A stretch of 37,035 bases of DNA, taken from Bacteroidia bacterium. Its GTDB lineage: Bacteria; Bacteroidota; Bacteroidia; Chitinophagales; UBA2359. Where the stretch lies: contig JAUHXA010000066.1 in the NCBI GenBank assembly GCA_030427245.1, forward strand, positions 1 to 37,035, given 5' to 3'. The notes under the pieces were generated by a model. The model was given only the letters and a program-made list of their open reading frames with translations, ran no database searches and had not been told where the DNA came from. Positions 8,501-17,320 of this stretch are shown here, piece by piece (position 1 is the first letter of the stretch; each line of letters opens with the position of its first letter). The position numbers and the translations under genes were made by a program.

Positions 8501-9746
8501 TTTAGTAGTTACTACTTCTGGTGAAAATCAAGATCCAACTTACTCTACGTACTTCTTCCTTTACACTCGAGACAACTTGAGCAACACAACTTATGTAGCA
8601 CAACAAGAAGCTACTGACTCAGAAGCTGACTTCGGTGCTGTTGCGCCTGGTAAATATACAGTTTGTGTCTACAACGAGTGTACCGACTGTGATCCTGACC
8701 CATCACCAATCACTACTGAATTGGATGATATTGCGGATACTGGAACTATCCAAGATGGATGCTACGACTATGAATGTACAGACATCGTTGTACCTGAACC
8801 ACTTGAATCTGGAACAGGAACAGGTTTAGCACAAGAAAACAACGGTACTGGTGAGAACATCTATATCATAGAGGTTTGTGGAGGTACTGGTCCTTACATG
8901 TACGACAAGGTAGAATCTGCCCCTAGTGCATTCGTAAGTGGACCACATCTCTCTATAACTGTAGGAGCACCTGACAACCCTGTAACGACTGTTGCTGGAC
9001 CAGGTTGTGTACTATACCGTGTTACTTATGCAGAACACATCGATTGGACTATCACCTTTGTTGATAACAACGATTGTGAGAGTGAGGATGTAGTATTCTC
9101 CAGCGAAGGAACAGAGTCAATGCCATTGCCAACAATTGACGCAATGAGCACGATAAGCGAAACTTGTACAAGAGTAGCAGGTAAGGCTACAAGAAATCAA
9201 GATGGTAGAATAACAGCTATTATCTCAGGTGGAGACAATTCTTGTACCGAGTATACTTGGGCTGCTGAATCTACTACTAATAGCTATAGTGATTCTGGTA
9301 CTTTCCCTGCTCCTCCAACGGACGGATCAAGTACATTGTCATTAACAGATTTATCTGCAGGCTTGTACCAAGTAACAATTACCGATTGTGCAGGTACTAC
9401 TTCTTATCAAGAAGCAATTGTACGTCGTCCTAGAAGATGTGATGATGCTGAACCTGGTAAAACAGCTATAACAGAAGATTTGGCAGAAACGGTGAAGGTT
9501 TATCCTAATCCATTCTCTAACCAAACAACTGTTGAGTTCAGTATTTCTGAGGCAGCACACGTTGATGCAACCATCATAACCATAGATGGTCGTGTAGTAG
9601 CGAATATTTACAGTGGAACTGCCGAAGGTGGTTTGACTTATCGCCTACCTTTCAACAGCGATAACCTCCCATCAGGAGTTTACATCCTCGAAATAACAAC
9701 TGACGTTGGAGCTATACATCACGAAAGATTATACATCGCTAAATAA
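5517..9746 (+). CDS. T9SS-exported multidomain Ig-like/PKD-like adhesin-type protein
   Basis: 1409 residues. The signal peptide (MNKLITLLIG to NVNAQ, cleavage near residue 25) is followed by 11 beta-sandwich modules spanning about residues 25-975. Eight are short (73-91 residues, 'VC-(E/D)-GE ... Y-x-W-S ... YTVTVT ... C-x-x-T ... V-x-V-x-PLP'). Three are longer (modules 4, 7 and 10; about 91-116 residues), marked by 'C-S-(G/E)-E' and a 'V-(D/N)-(W/Y)-P' strand. They resemble the Ig-like 'CHU_C-associated' and PKD-like families of gliding Bacteroidota. Each module has a conserved Cys near both ends. Residues 976-1325 are Cys-containing and unassigned. Residues 1326-1409 (VKVYPNPF ... GVYILEI ... 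ERLYIAK) are a T9SS C-terminal sorting domain, so the product is predicted to be surface-bound or secreted. Adhesion or matrix function is inferred from architecture only. Confidence 0.9.
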   Translation: MNKLITLLIGWICVAGLFSLNVNAQCDATLNFSDQPPEGVICEGEDLPSLIATPAPGNAYAWAGPNGFSVTTTNSFIPIPGGPAVANTHDGVYTVTVTCTDNSTGTATATLTIQSGTTVNATADVACGTDDAILDATDNDAPGTAVYTWSAGAMDNGDGTATVTAPMSGSTYTVTVTSGTGCVGTATVAVTVAPEPTATAVGTSVCEGESGTISASATGGTGAYTYSWSSGDSGTAVSVMPSTTTPYTVTVSDVNNCTATAVAEVTVNPLPNNGIIPHTNTALYPSFLSVCSGERAGYKASATVAAGSTYEWSATNGATVVPTTVNNRNALVDYPANNTPGDDYYTVFLTVTNSNTSCFAIGSVAVTVHPLPSPIAVTSAVCEGEAATLDATGGEVAPTASYMWSNAAELTDNGNGTATIATPTTDLVYTVTVTSGDGCTGTSTVAVTVNPLPTVEAVTSAVCDGENATLDATDNNASLTVTYAWSAGAINNNDGTATVSAPAVGNATYFVTITDGVTNCSNTASVEVTVNPLPDSGIEAVGANLFDEFCSGEDGEDGTGTNNTTSARYRAVTDNGGGEVQTYTWSVPDADAVTQHNTFDNDNVGRRIIRVNWPDNNTGADALHGVFLTVTDANGCSSASSIEVTIHPLPTVMAVTSAICVGEDATLDATGSTAQPTASYAWSMGAMDNGDGTATVSAPSAGNATYFVTVTSGNNCSATGSVETTVYALPTVTAESTAVCDGEVVELEASTDAANPGSLTYEWSEGTTPTGASTATVDEPEDGAIYYVTVTNTETNCTATASVEITVHPLPTPEFNPNHLADNTTVCSEESGVPYRVRNPGFEAYSWSVDNGTATNNPNDGDGKQRVVVDWPVGPDTGGVFVTVTDENSCTSAISVAVTILAPVEPVITGTFDYCRGREAFLDAGTYPAEPNTYAWTNGASTQTIATTVVGIYTVTVTTDDGCSGTASAEVTAIPCLAEAGTLTTNADELCPEDPLVVTTSGENQDPTYSTYFFLYTRDNLSNTTYVAQQEATDSEADFGAVAPGKYTVCVYNECTDCDPDPSPITTELDDIADTGTIQDGCYDYECTDIVVPEPLESGTGTGLAQENNGTGENIYIIEVCGGTGPYMYDKVESAPSAFVSGPHLSITVGAPDNPVTTVAGPGCVLYRVTYAEHIDWTITFVDNNDCESEDVVFSSEGTESMPLPTIDAMSTISETCTRVAGKATRNQDGRITAIISGGDNSCTEYTWAAESTTNSYSDSGTFPAPPTDGSSTLSLTDLSAGLYQVTITDCAGTTSYQEAIVRRPRRCDDAEPGKTAITEDLAETVKVYPNPFSNQTTVEFSISEAAHVDATIITIDGRVVANIYSGTAEGGLTYRLPFNSDNLPSGVYILEITTDVGAIHHERLYIAK
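5862..8441 (+). repeat. Protein-level tandem repeat: modules 2-11 of the adhesin-like protein
   Basis: Ten consecutive Ig-like/PKD-like modules (residues 116-975), most ended by a PLP-type linker (NPLP, HPLP, YALP). From module 4 (6330) onward the order is long-short-short, long-short-short, long-short, that is a three-module higher-order period. DNA identity between modules is only moderate, so expansion is not recent. Confidence 0.75.
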
Positions 9747-9775
9747 TAGTGATTAGTATATCTGGATAAACAATG

Positions 9776-9818
9776 AAAATCCCCAGTAGCTTAGGCTGCT
9801 GGGGATTTTTGTTTTTTG
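9776..9818 (+). terminator. Intrinsic terminator of the adhesin-like gene
   Basis: A 15-bp stem (9776-9790 with 9795-9809, one T-G wobble) and a TTAG loop. The stem runs into a T-rich stretch up to 9818. It begins 29 bp after the stop codon. Confidence 0.9.
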
Positions 9819-9923
9819 GAAAAGTCAAACATAGATTATGTCCGTAGAATAGCATTTTATTAAGCTTTAGGATTGCATCTTTGTTTCAAGGCTTTCATAG
9901 CCCTTTACATAGTACGACAATTT

Positions 9924-9931
9924 TATCTTTC
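9924..9931 (+). promoter_or_regulatory. Weak candidate -7 element (TATCTTTC) of the metalloprotease gene
   Basis: Seven of eight bases match TAnnTTTG, 31 bp before the ATG. A second 7/8 match (CATCTTTG) is at 9876-9883. Neither has a convincing -33 element, so the promoter is not settled. Confidence 0.3.
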
Positions 9932-9962
9932 TTATACTATTCATTCATTTAATCCATCAACA

Positions 9963-12908
9963 ATGAATTATTTTAACAATTTTGTTTGTTTGTTTATTCT
10001 ATGCTTATTGACAAGTTATGGTCATGCTGATGAACATGCAAATGAATATTCTGTCTTTCATCGTACCATTAATATTGAAGATGCCAGTCAACAACAACTT
10101 CTTAGAAATCATTTTGCATGGCAAGAATTTCAAAAGAGAAACGGATATTGGTATGTATCCTTCAATACCCTTACCGAACTGCCATTGAGAGCAGCAGGTT
10201 CTCCCATTGAAGTGAATATAGAAGGAAGTCTGGAAGACAAAGCCCGATTTTTTATTACCACTGAATTGAAGGGGTTTACGCTTCCTTTAGAAAATTTGAA
10301 GTTTCAACAAACCAATGAAACCGACAAGTATTACTATGTTAGATTTACTCAGCAATATAAAGATATAGCTCTGTGGAATGCTTCGCTACAAGTGGTCATG
10401 ACCAAACAGTTTGAAGTAGTGGGTTTTACGATGGATGTGTATAATCACGAAGCCATAGCAGTTGAGCCATTAATAAATCAGAATCAAATTGTGGGCTATA
10501 TGACAGCAAATATACAGGGCACAGTAGAGACAACTGCAATTGAAGGATTGAAAATTTTGCCCATTCCTGCCGAAAATGGATATGAATACAGATTGGTATA
10601 TGAAGGAATGATTGATGTAACAAGCGAAGAAGGTTCACCCGAAAAATTATATACCTTGATTGATGCCAACACTGGAATTGTATATTACCGACAAAATCGA
10701 ATTCACCGATATGAGCCTCCCGTACAGGGCGAATGGACGTTTATGGGGAATGCAACTACGAATGCAAATGATCCTGCGGAATTAACATTTTTGCCCAATA
10801 TGCGGGTTGTGGTAAATGGAGAAGAATACAAAACAGATGTAAATGGAAGACTAAATATTGAAGTAGCCGATTCTACAACGGCAACGGTTTATATGCAGGG
10901 AGACTATTGCACAGTTTATGAAGGAGCAAACAGGAATAGCTCTAATATCCCGAGTTATGAAGTAACTCTTTACAACGATGTTCAGCAAATTGTACTTCCC
11001 GAAGACGCAGATGTTATTGCGGTATCTGCCTACAAGTCAGTGAATACAGTACATGATTGGACGAAAGTTTGGTTGCCTGCTGGAATGACCAGTTTGGATT
11101 ACAGTATGCCTACTCATATAGATCGAACAGATGGTACTTGCAATGCTTTCGCAGATGGAAGCAGCATCAATTTTTTCAGACAAGGAGGAGGTTGTTGGTC
11201 ATTGGCATTGATGGCAGATGTTATTTACCATGAATATGGCCACAACATCAATTCTGCTTTTTACAACTTTTTGGGTTCTGCCTTCTTTAATGGTGCATTG
11301 GGCGAAGGATATGCGGATGTTTGGGGCTTGTCATTAACCCACGAACCAATTCTTTCGAGAGGTTATCAAATTGGGGCAAGCAATTCTTTTATTCGCAGAT
11401 ACGATATTGATCCAAAGATATATCCACAAGATTTGATAGGCGAAGTTCATGCGGATGGTGAAATTATAGCAGGAGCATGGTGGGATTTGGGTCAAAGAAT
11501 AGGAATGAACGAAATGTTTGAAATTTTTATCAACTCACATTTTGGAGCTCCAATGAGAGGCGATGGAGAGGAAGGTTTGTTGTTTAGTGACATCTTATTT
11601 CAAGCTTTGATAGCAGATGATGACAATGGAAACTTAGCGGATGGCACTCCTAATAGTGAAGCAATTATTGAGTCTTTTGCATTGCATGGCATCAAATTGC
11701 AGTTGATAGCTGAAGTAGAACACGACAGCACTCCTTTTGCGTCAGCAGGAGAAGTGGTTCAAATAGATTTTACGGTCAATGTTGATTTTAATTACCTTCC
11801 ATTTATAGACGGGACAGTGGTGAAACACAAAAAACGAGGAACAAGCAGCTATACAGAAGCAGATGCATATAGTTTTGACAACAATGATTTATATACTACA
11901 TGGATTGTCACCGAATCCAAAGGCACCATCATTGACTATTATATTGAAGTACAAAGCAATATTGATGCAGTTCCTGTAATCGTACCTGTGGGAGTAACCA
12001 ATGTTGAGTTTCCAAATTTGACTTATCAAATCATGGTGGGCTATGAAGAAAAAATAATAGATGGTTTTTCGGAAGTTGATCATGGCTGGACAATTGGCGC
12101 ACCTGATGATGATGCGAGTACTGGTATTTGGGAAATTGGAACTCCTAATCCTACCTTCAATGATGCAGGTGGAGAAGTTCAAATGAGTACAGATAATTCA
12201 GACACAGAAGATAATATGTGCGCTTTTACAGGTAATGCAAATGGCGGAAACGGATTGGGAGGAAATGATGTGGATGATGGAAAAACAACCCTGTTTTCAG
12301 CTATTTACAACATAAAAGGATACGATGCTCCTGCAATATCTTACCATCGTTGGTACAGTAACAATCAAGGCGCAAACCCTGGAAATGACTTTTGGGAAGT
12401 CTTTGTATCTGGTGACGGAGGTCCATGGGTTCAAATAGAAAATGTGAACATTACCGATCACAGTTGGAGATTTGCTTCTATTCGATTGAAAGACCATGTA
12501 GAGGCTGAAAATACCGTACAACTTCAATTTGTAGCATCTGATCCATTGATTTTAGATGCAGGATTGCAGTTTGACGGCGGTAGTATTGTCGAGGCAGGGG
12601 TTGATGATATCGTAGTGTATGACATTGTGGACGAAGTGGGCATTGACAATTTTGACTTGGTAGATGATTTGGTAAAAATTTACCCCAATCCAGCTACGGA
12701 GGTTTTGAATATTGTGAACACCAACTTGGGAGAAGGAGTTGCAACTATTCAATTGTTCGACCTTGCAGGAAAGCAAGTATATCAAGCCGAAGGTATCCAA
12801 CTTCAAAACCATCAATTGAACACTTCTGATTTGCAGCAAGGAGTTTACCTTATTAGAGTGACTTTCAAGAACCAAATGCAGCAACAAAAAGTGGTCATTT
12901 ACAATTAA
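9963..12908 (+). CDS. T9SS-exported M36 (fungalysin)-like metalloprotease
   Basis: 981 residues from the ATG at 9963, chosen because it gives a clean signal peptide (MNYFNNFVCLFILCLLTSYG, then HA). The frame is open further upstream but those residues are not signal-like. Residues about 90-165 resemble the FTP propeptide of fungalysin/thermolysin enzymes (YYVRFTQQYKDIALWNASLQV). The zinc site is HEYGH (423-427) with the third ligand Glu448 in GALGEGYADVWG. ADGEIIAGAWWDLG (497-510) is an M36-like landmark. Residues 904-981 (VKIYPNP ... GVYLIRV ... VVIYN) form a T9SS sorting domain. The region between about 620 and 900 is beta-rich and may be an accessory binding domain. It probably degrades extracellular protein. 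The gene lies between two terminators, so it is monocistronic. Confidence 0.9.
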   Translation: MNYFNNFVCLFILCLLTSYGHADEHANEYSVFHRTINIEDASQQQLLRNHFAWQEFQKRNGYWYVSFNTLTELPLRAAGSPIEVNIEGSLEDKARFFITTELKGFTLPLENLKFQQTNETDKYYYVRFTQQYKDIALWNASLQVVMTKQFEVVGFTMDVYNHEAIAVEPLINQNQIVGYMTANIQGTVETTAIEGLKILPIPAENGYEYRLVYEGMIDVTSEEGSPEKLYTLIDANTGIVYYRQNRIHRYEPPVQGEWTFMGNATTNANDPAELTFLPNMRVVVNGEEYKTDVNGRLNIEVADSTTATVYMQGDYCTVYEGANRNSSNIPSYEVTLYNDVQQIVLPEDADVIAVSAYKSVNTVHDWTKVWLPAGMTSLDYSMPTHIDRTDGTCNAFADGSSINFFRQGGGCWSLALMADVIYHEYGHNINSAFYNFLGSAFFNGALGEGYADVWGLSLTHEPILSRGYQIGASNSFIRRYDIDPKIYPQDLIGEVHADGEIIAGAWWDLGQRIGMNEMFEIFINSHFGAPMRGDGEEGLLFSDILFQALIADDDNGNLADGTPNSEAIIESFALHGIKLQLIAEVEHDSTPFASAGEVVQIDFTVNVDFNYLPFIDGTVVKHKKRGTSSYTEADAYSFDNNDLYTTWIVTESKGTIIDYYIEVQSNIDAVPVIVPVGVTNVEFPNLTYQIMVGYEEKIIDGFSEVDHGWTIGAPDDDASTGIWEIGTPNPTFNDAGGEVQMSTDNSDTEDNMCAFTGNANGGNGLGGNDVDDGKTTLFSAIYNIKGYDAPAISYHRWYSNNQGANPGNDFWEVFVSGDGGPWVQIENVNITDHSWRFASIRLKDHVEAENTVQLQFVASDPLILDAGLQFDGGSIVEAGVDDIVVYDIVDEVGIDNFDLVDDLVKIYPNPATEVLNIVNTNLGEGVATIQLFDLAGKQVYQAEGIQLQNHQLNTSDLQQGVYLIRVTFKNQMQQQKVVIYN

Positions 12909-12951
12909 ATCTTAGAAGAAGGAAGCTGTAAAGAGAGGAAGAATACAAATG

Positions 12952-12999
12952 AAAAGCCTTTTCAAACAATGCGTTTGGAAAGGCTTTTTGCATTTTTTC
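12952..12999 (+). terminator. Intrinsic terminator of the metalloprotease gene
   Basis: A 16-bp stem (12952-12967 with 12973-12988, one wobble pair) and a 5-nt loop (AATGC), followed by T-rich DNA (TGCATTTTTTCCC). It starts 43 bp after the stop. Confidence 0.9.
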
Positions 13000-13096
13000 C
13001 CTTTTGTGGCTATTCAATGACGGTTTAATTACAGATAGTGAATAATTTTTTGTTAATTTGGTTTTTAAAAAAATTCCAGAAAAAAATCACCTTAGT

Positions 13097-14596
13097 ATGA
13101 AGAGAATTATTTATTTGCTTATGACTTTCCTCACTCCTCAACTTCTGTGGGCTCAGGACAAGACAATAGATGAAAGAATCAACGATATTTTTCAGCCCAT
13201 TACAGATGTAGTAGTAGCAGTTATCTTTTTTCCGATAGCTAATATCAGTGGACAAGATATTCCCTTAGTACTTATTTGGTTGGTAGCAGGAGCTATCTTT
13301 TTTACAGTCTATATGAAGTTTATCAATATAAGAGGCTTTAGATTGGCGATAGATGTGGTGCGTGGAAAATACACTGACCCCAATGATAAAGGAGAAGTCT
13401 CTCACTTTCAGGCACTCACCGCAGCATTGTCAGGAACAGTTGGCTTGGGAAACATTGCAGGGGTAGCGATTGCCATTTCCATTGGAGGGCCAGGAGCGAC
13501 TTTTTGGATGATTGTAGCAGGACTTTTAGGTATGTCTACCAAATTGGTAGAATGTACTTTAGGGGTCAAGTATAGACAGATGGATGCCACTGGAAAAGTA
13601 TATGGTGGGCCAATGTATTACTTGAGTCAAGGATTGAAGGAAAAAGGTCACGAAGGACTTGGAAAAGTATTGGCAATATTTTTTGCCATTATGTGTATTG
13701 GAGGCTCATTTGGTGGAGGAAACATGTTTCAAGTAAATCAAGCTTTCAAACAATTTTCTGGAACATTTGGACTTTTGGAAGGTTCAGGATGGGTATTTGG
13801 TATAATGATGGCAACATTTGTAGCTGTGGTAATCATTGGAGGAATTAAAAGTATTGCCAATGTAACAGAGAAGATAGTTCCTTTTATGGTGGGAATTTAT
13901 GTAGCGGCTGCATTGGTAATTATTGGTGTAAACTTTGCCGAACTACCTGTGGCGATTGGCAAAATTTTCACCCTCGCATTTTCCAATGAAGCCGTTGCAG
14001 GCGGATTTATAGGTGTATTGATACAAGGATTTAGGCGAGCAGCTTTCTCCAATGAAGCGGGTGTAGGTTCTGCTTCAATTGCTCACTCGGCGGTGAAAAC
14101 GAACAATCCTGCAAGTGAAGGTTTGGTCGCATTGTTGGAGCCTTTCATTGATACAGTTGTGGTATGTACAATGACCGCTTTGGTAATTATCATCACAGAC
14201 AATTACCACGATTCAACTGCTGCGGATGGAGTAGCATTGACTTCTAATGCTTTTGCAGGTGTCATCAGTTGGTTTCCATTCGTTTTGGCTATTGCGGTGA
14301 TTCTTTTTGCATTTTCTACGATGATTACTTGGTCTTACTATGGACTTCAAGCATGGACTTATTTGTTTGGAAGAAGTCAGACAGCGGATATCACCTACAA
14401 AGTATTGTTTTGTATATTTGTGGTCATTGGTTCTGCGGCAACGCTTACTGCGGTAACAGACTTTTCTGACATGATGATTTTTGCCATGTGTTTTCCTAAT
14501 ATACTCGGGCTTTTCATCATGAGAAAAACAGTGAAGAAAGAAATAGATGAATACATTGGAAAAATCAAATCAGGTGTTGTGAAACGACAACCCTAA
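13097..14596 (+). CDS. alsT: Alanine/glycine:sodium symporter (AGCS family)
   Basis: 499 residues from the ATG at 13097. The frame extends 13 codons upstream without a better start. It has about 10-11 membrane segments and the AGCS landmarks [12 protein letters not shown] (113-124), [23 protein letters not shown] and [16 protein letters not shown]. The family imports alanine or glycine with Na+ (or H+) across the inner membrane. The N-terminus ([20 protein letters not shown]) looks like a cleavable signal or an extra membrane segment ahead of the usual core. The actual substrate cannot be read from the sequence. It has its own terminator, so it is probably a single-gene unit. Confidence 0.93.
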   Translation: MKRIIYLLMTFLTPQLLWAQDKTIDERINDIFQPITDVVVAVIFFPIANISGQDIPLVLIWLVAGAIFFTVYMKFINIRGFRLAIDVVRGKYTDPNDKGEVSHFQALTAALSGTVGLGNIAGVAIAISIGGPGATFWMIVAGLLGMSTKLVECTLGVKYRQMDATGKVYGGPMYYLSQGLKEKGHEGLGKVLAIFFAIMCIGGSFGGGNMFQVNQAFKQFSGTFGLLEGSGWVFGIMMATFVAVVIIGGIKSIANVTEKIVPFMVGIYVAAALVIIGVNFAELPVAIGKIFTLAFSNEAVAGGFIGVLIQGFRRAAFSNEAGVGSASIAHSAVKTNNPASEGLVALLEPFIDTVVVCTMTALVIIITDNYHDSTAADGVALTSNAFAGVISWFPFVLAIAVILFAFSTMITWSYYGLQAWTYLFGRSQTADITYKVLFCIFVVIGSAATLTAVTDFSDMMIFAMCFPNILGLFIMRKTVKKEIDEYIGKIKSGVVKRQP

Positions 14597-14617
14597 TTTC
14601 TACATTACCCAAATTAT

Positions 14618-14649
14618 AAAGCCTCTGTAAACTTACCAACAGAGGCTTT
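14618..14649 (+). terminator. Terminator hairpin after alsT
   Basis: An 11-bp perfect stem (AAAGCCTCTGT with ACAGAGGCTTT) and a 10-nt loop, 22 bp after the alsT stop. The T-run is short (TTTTCT). The stem could also act against transcription from the opposite strand. Confidence 0.75.
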
Positions 14650-14755
14650 TCTGATAAAACCCTCAACCCAACTGTGGTATATCTTTTGATAATATATGGA
14701 CGGCAATATTTTGCCTTTGAACAATCCATTGTAATTGTTTTTGCATAAGTCGAAT

Positions 14756-15985
14756 ATGAATATATCTGTACATATCAATGAGCATTTCCAAATAATAAAT
14801 GGAGATGCCAATGCGACTATTTTTGAGGAAGTTTCTAGTCACATTACGAGAATTATTGGCGGTTTGTCACATCAATCTCTGACATCTGCCAAAGAAGAGT
14901 CTCTAAAAAGGCTATTGGCAAAAACCAGTGAACAATTTACTTTTTTGACCATAGCAACAAAAATCATTTCCGCTCCTTCAATGGATAACAAAACCATATT
15001 GGTGACGATAAGACAAGAAGAAAGCGCCAATGAAAAAGGTATCAGCTTGATCCTTAAAGAAAAAGCACACTTAAAGCCACTTAGACCAAATACAGAACAA
15101 GACCTTTGGAATTTTTTGGCAGAAGCTGAAGTAGTGGGAATGGAAGAAATAGAAACGGGACAACAGGGGCAAAAGGTAAATGAGCGTATGGAATCTCTAC
15201 TCCGTGAAGCCGAAAAACAAGGATTGGAGTGGATAAAAACGATGAATGACCTCACTATTTCTCTCATAAAACTCAAAGAAAGCAAACAAAAAATGAAGGC
15301 TGTCCTCGAAGCTGTACCTGATGCGATGTTTCAAGTCGACTCGGAGGGCACCTATTTGGAGTACATTCTCGCTAAAAATGAAGATGCTATACCTTCTGCA
15401 GCTTTTATCGGGAACAACTTAAAGGACATACTCCCCGAAGAATATGCTCAAGAGGCCATCAAGGAATTGCAGCTTTCTTTGAAGACTTCAACAGTGAGAG
15501 CCTATTCTTTTGAATGGGAATTGGAAGACAATCTAAAGTATTTTGAAATGCGTTTTTCACCCATCAATGAATCCGAAGTTCTGTGTATGATAAGAGATAT
15601 CACTGAGGAAAAAAGAGGAGAAGAGATGCTCCGAAAAAGTAAAATGTATTATCAAGATTTGATCAAGCGAAGCCCTGCCCCTATTTTGGTATTGGATAGA
15701 GAAAGCAAATTCATAGATGCCAATCCTGCTGCCTTGGATCTATTGGGAGTAGAACACTTCAATCAATTGAAGAATAGAAGGGGATATGATTTTATTCACA
15801 AAAGAGACAAATCTATTGTCAAGGATAAATTCAAAAGAGGATTCATTGAAAATATTCCTGAAGGAGTAGCCCGATTTAGTGCGGTCAAGTACAATGGAGA
15901 AGAAATGCAAATAGAGGTAGCAGGAGCTATTATGAATTATGGGGGAAGACGAGTGGCACAAATCGTATTGAGAGAAGTCAAATAA
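14756..15985 (+). CDS. Double PAS domain protein without an output domain
   Basis: 409 residues from the ATG at 14756. The frame can be opened at a TTG 21 bases earlier, but the ATG is preferred. Residues 1-150 are an unrecognised alpha/beta domain. Residues about 140-185 look like a charged coiled coil. PAS 1 spans about 180-285 (VLEAVPDAMFQVDSEG ... MIRDITEEKR) and PAS 2 about 295-407 (LIKRSPAPILVLDRESKFIDANPAALDLLG ... IVLREVK). The protein ends right after PAS 2, with no histidine kinase, GGDEF, HTH or other output domain. It is cytoplasmic, with no signal or membrane segment. It could be a sensor that works by binding a partner, or a shortened kinase. The gene stands alone between alsT and bamD, so context gives no partner. 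Confidence 0.85.
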   Translation: MNISVHINEHFQIINGDANATIFEEVSSHITRIIGGLSHQSLTSAKEESLKRLLAKTSEQFTFLTIATKIISAPSMDNKTILVTIRQEESANEKGISLILKEKAHLKPLRPNTEQDLWNFLAEAEVVGMEEIETGQQGQKVNERMESLLREAEKQGLEWIKTMNDLTISLIKLKESKQKMKAVLEAVPDAMFQVDSEGTYLEYILAKNEDAIPSAAFIGNNLKDILPEEYAQEAIKELQLSLKTSTVRAYSFEWELEDNLKYFEMRFSPINESEVLCMIRDITEEKRGEEMLRKSKMYYQDLIKRSPAPILVLDRESKFIDANPAALDLLGVEHFNQLKNRRGYDFIHKRDKSIVKDKFKRGFIENIPEGVARFSAVKYNGEEMQIEVAGAIMNYGGRRVAQIVLREVK

Positions 15986-16054
15986 AACAGAAGACAACGA
16001 AAGGAAAAAAAGATACGTCTTGTTAATCGAGTAGAAATTTAGATTCTAAAGCTG

Positions 16055-16062
16055 TATCTTTG
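16055..16062 (+). promoter_or_regulatory. Candidate -7 element (TATCTTTG) of bamD, very close to the start codon
   Basis: Exact TAnnTTTG match ending only 6 bp before the bamD ATG at 16069. Since Bacteroidota transcripts usually begin a few bases after this element, the mRNA would be leaderless or nearly so. No TTTG at -33. Confidence 0.45.
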
Positions 16063-16068
16063 CAAGTC

Positions 16069-16875
16069 ATGAGTAAAAAAAATACATTCGGTTTGATAGC
16101 AGTGTTTATGCTGCTCATTTTTAACACTTCTTGTGATTCTTATCAAAAAGTGCTTCGCAGCACCGATTTTGAATACAAAAGAAAGGTGGCGAAAAAATAC
16201 TACAATGAAGGTGCTTATTACAAAGCCATTCCTTTATTTGAAGAATTAATGAGTGTTTTCAAGGGGACACAGGACGTAGAAAAAATCTATTATTTCTATG
16301 CCTACAGTCACTATGGTCAAGACGACTACTTATTGGCAGCACATTATTTCAAGAGCTTTGTAGACACTTATCCAAGAAGCGTTTATGCAGAAGATGCACA
16401 ATTTATGGCGGCTTATTGTTACTACAAGCTTTCGCCAAAACCCTCTTTGGAACAAACCTATACAGGACGAGCAATTGAGTACTTTCAGTTGTTTGTTAAT
16501 GCCTATCCGAATAGTGATAAAGTCAAGCGAGCGAATCAACTCATGGAACAGATTCGTTTGAAGTTGGAAACAAAAGCTTTTCTAAGTGCCGAACTTTATT
16601 TCAAAGTAAAGAGTTATAAAGCTGCGGCTACTGCTTTCGAGAATATTTTAGAAGATTTTCCAGACACACGAAGACAAGAAAATTTGCGTTTTCTGATATT
16701 GAAGTCTTTCTTCCTGTTGGCAGAAAACAGCATAAAAGACAAACAAAAAGAAAGATACGAAGCTGCAATTGATGCATACTTCAATCTTATTGACCGTTTT
16801 CCCGATGGCACAAATTCGCAAGAGGCAGAACGCATGTACGAAACATCTTTGAAACAAATTAAAAATTTACAATAA
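16069..16875 (+). CDS. bamD: Outer membrane assembly lipoprotein BamD
   Basis: 268 residues from the ATG at 16069. A TTG three codons earlier is not needed. The lipoprotein signal ends in IFNTSC (Cys22). TPR-like helical repeats follow, with the BamD/YfiO pattern: YYNEGAYYKAIPLFEELM, YYFYAYSHYGQDDYLLAAHYFKSFVDTYP, YAEDAQFMAAYCYY, and later 'AATAFENILEDFPDT' and 'YFNLIDRFPDG'. BamD is the essential lipoprotein partner of BamA in folding beta-barrel proteins into the outer membrane. It is followed 7 bp later by rpoZ and then coaBC and DUF4835, the conserved Bacteroidota order, which supports the call. Confidence 0.95.
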   Translation: MSKKNTFGLIAVFMLLIFNTSCDSYQKVLRSTDFEYKRKVAKKYYNEGAYYKAIPLFEELMSVFKGTQDVEKIYYFYAYSHYGQDDYLLAAHYFKSFVDTYPRSVYAEDAQFMAAYCYYKLSPKPSLEQTYTGRAIEYFQLFVNAYPNSDKVKRANQLMEQIRLKLETKAFLSAELYFKVKSYKAAATAFENILEDFPDTRRQENLRFLILKSFFLLAENSIKDKQKERYEAAIDAYFNLIDRFPDGTNSQEAERMYETSLKQIKNLQ

Positions 16876-16882
16876 AAACAGT

Positions 16883-17236
16883 ATGGCTAACTCAAAAAAG
16901 AAAAAAGGATATTCTATTTCTCCCTTTGCACAAGCAAGAAACATGGACTCATTGACCAAAAAAACGGGCAATGTCTATGAATCTATTGTCATTGTTTCGA
17001 GAAGATCCAATCAAATTGGTATGGCATTAAAAGAAGAATTACATGCTAAACTAAATGAATTTGCCTCAAATACAGATTCATTGGAAGAAATACATGAGAA
17101 TAAAGAGCAAATTGAAATTTCTAAGTTCTATGAGCGTATGCCTCATCCAACTTTGTTGGCTCTGGAAGAGTTCATGAACGATGAAGTATATTTTCGCAAA
17201 GCTGATGAAGAAAAGAAAGCTTATCGCAAGAAATAA
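16883..17236 (+). CDS. rpoZ: RNA polymerase omega subunit, Bacteroidota type
   Basis: 117 residues. After a basic start (MANSKKKKGY) comes ARNMDSLTKKTGNVYESIVIVSRR with RSNQIGMALKEELH, the omega core that wraps the C-terminal end of beta-prime and helps core enzyme assembly. The acidic, helical C-terminus (MPHPTLLALEEFM ... EEKKAYRKK) is typical of the Bacteroidota version and not of E. coli omega. It lies 7 bp after bamD and 84 bp before coaBC. Sequence similarity alone is modest for this small protein, and position in the operon adds weight. Confidence 0.9.
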   Translation: MANSKKKKGYSISPFAQARNMDSLTKKTGNVYESIVIVSRRSNQIGMALKEELHAKLNEFASNTDSLEEIHENKEQIEISKFYERMPHPTLLALEEFMNDEVYFRKADEEKKAYRKK

Positions 17237-17320
17237 TTTTATTAGCATCCTATGATTTTCAAAACAACTCAGACCTTATTGAATTTGAGTGTGTAATTTG
17301 AATTCGAAGTTTCACAAACT

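Noticed and set aside
5574-9560. Several minus-strand and alternate-frame ORFs of 60-111 codons inside the adhesin-like gene
   Set aside because: They are shadows of the repeated coding sequence, Cys/Ser/Ile-rich without signal or motif, and the plus-strand frame is clearly real.
9873-9962. Upstream extension of the metalloprotease gene
   Set aside because: The added 30 residues precede a clean signal peptide and overlap the promoter-like region. ATG 9963 is preferred.
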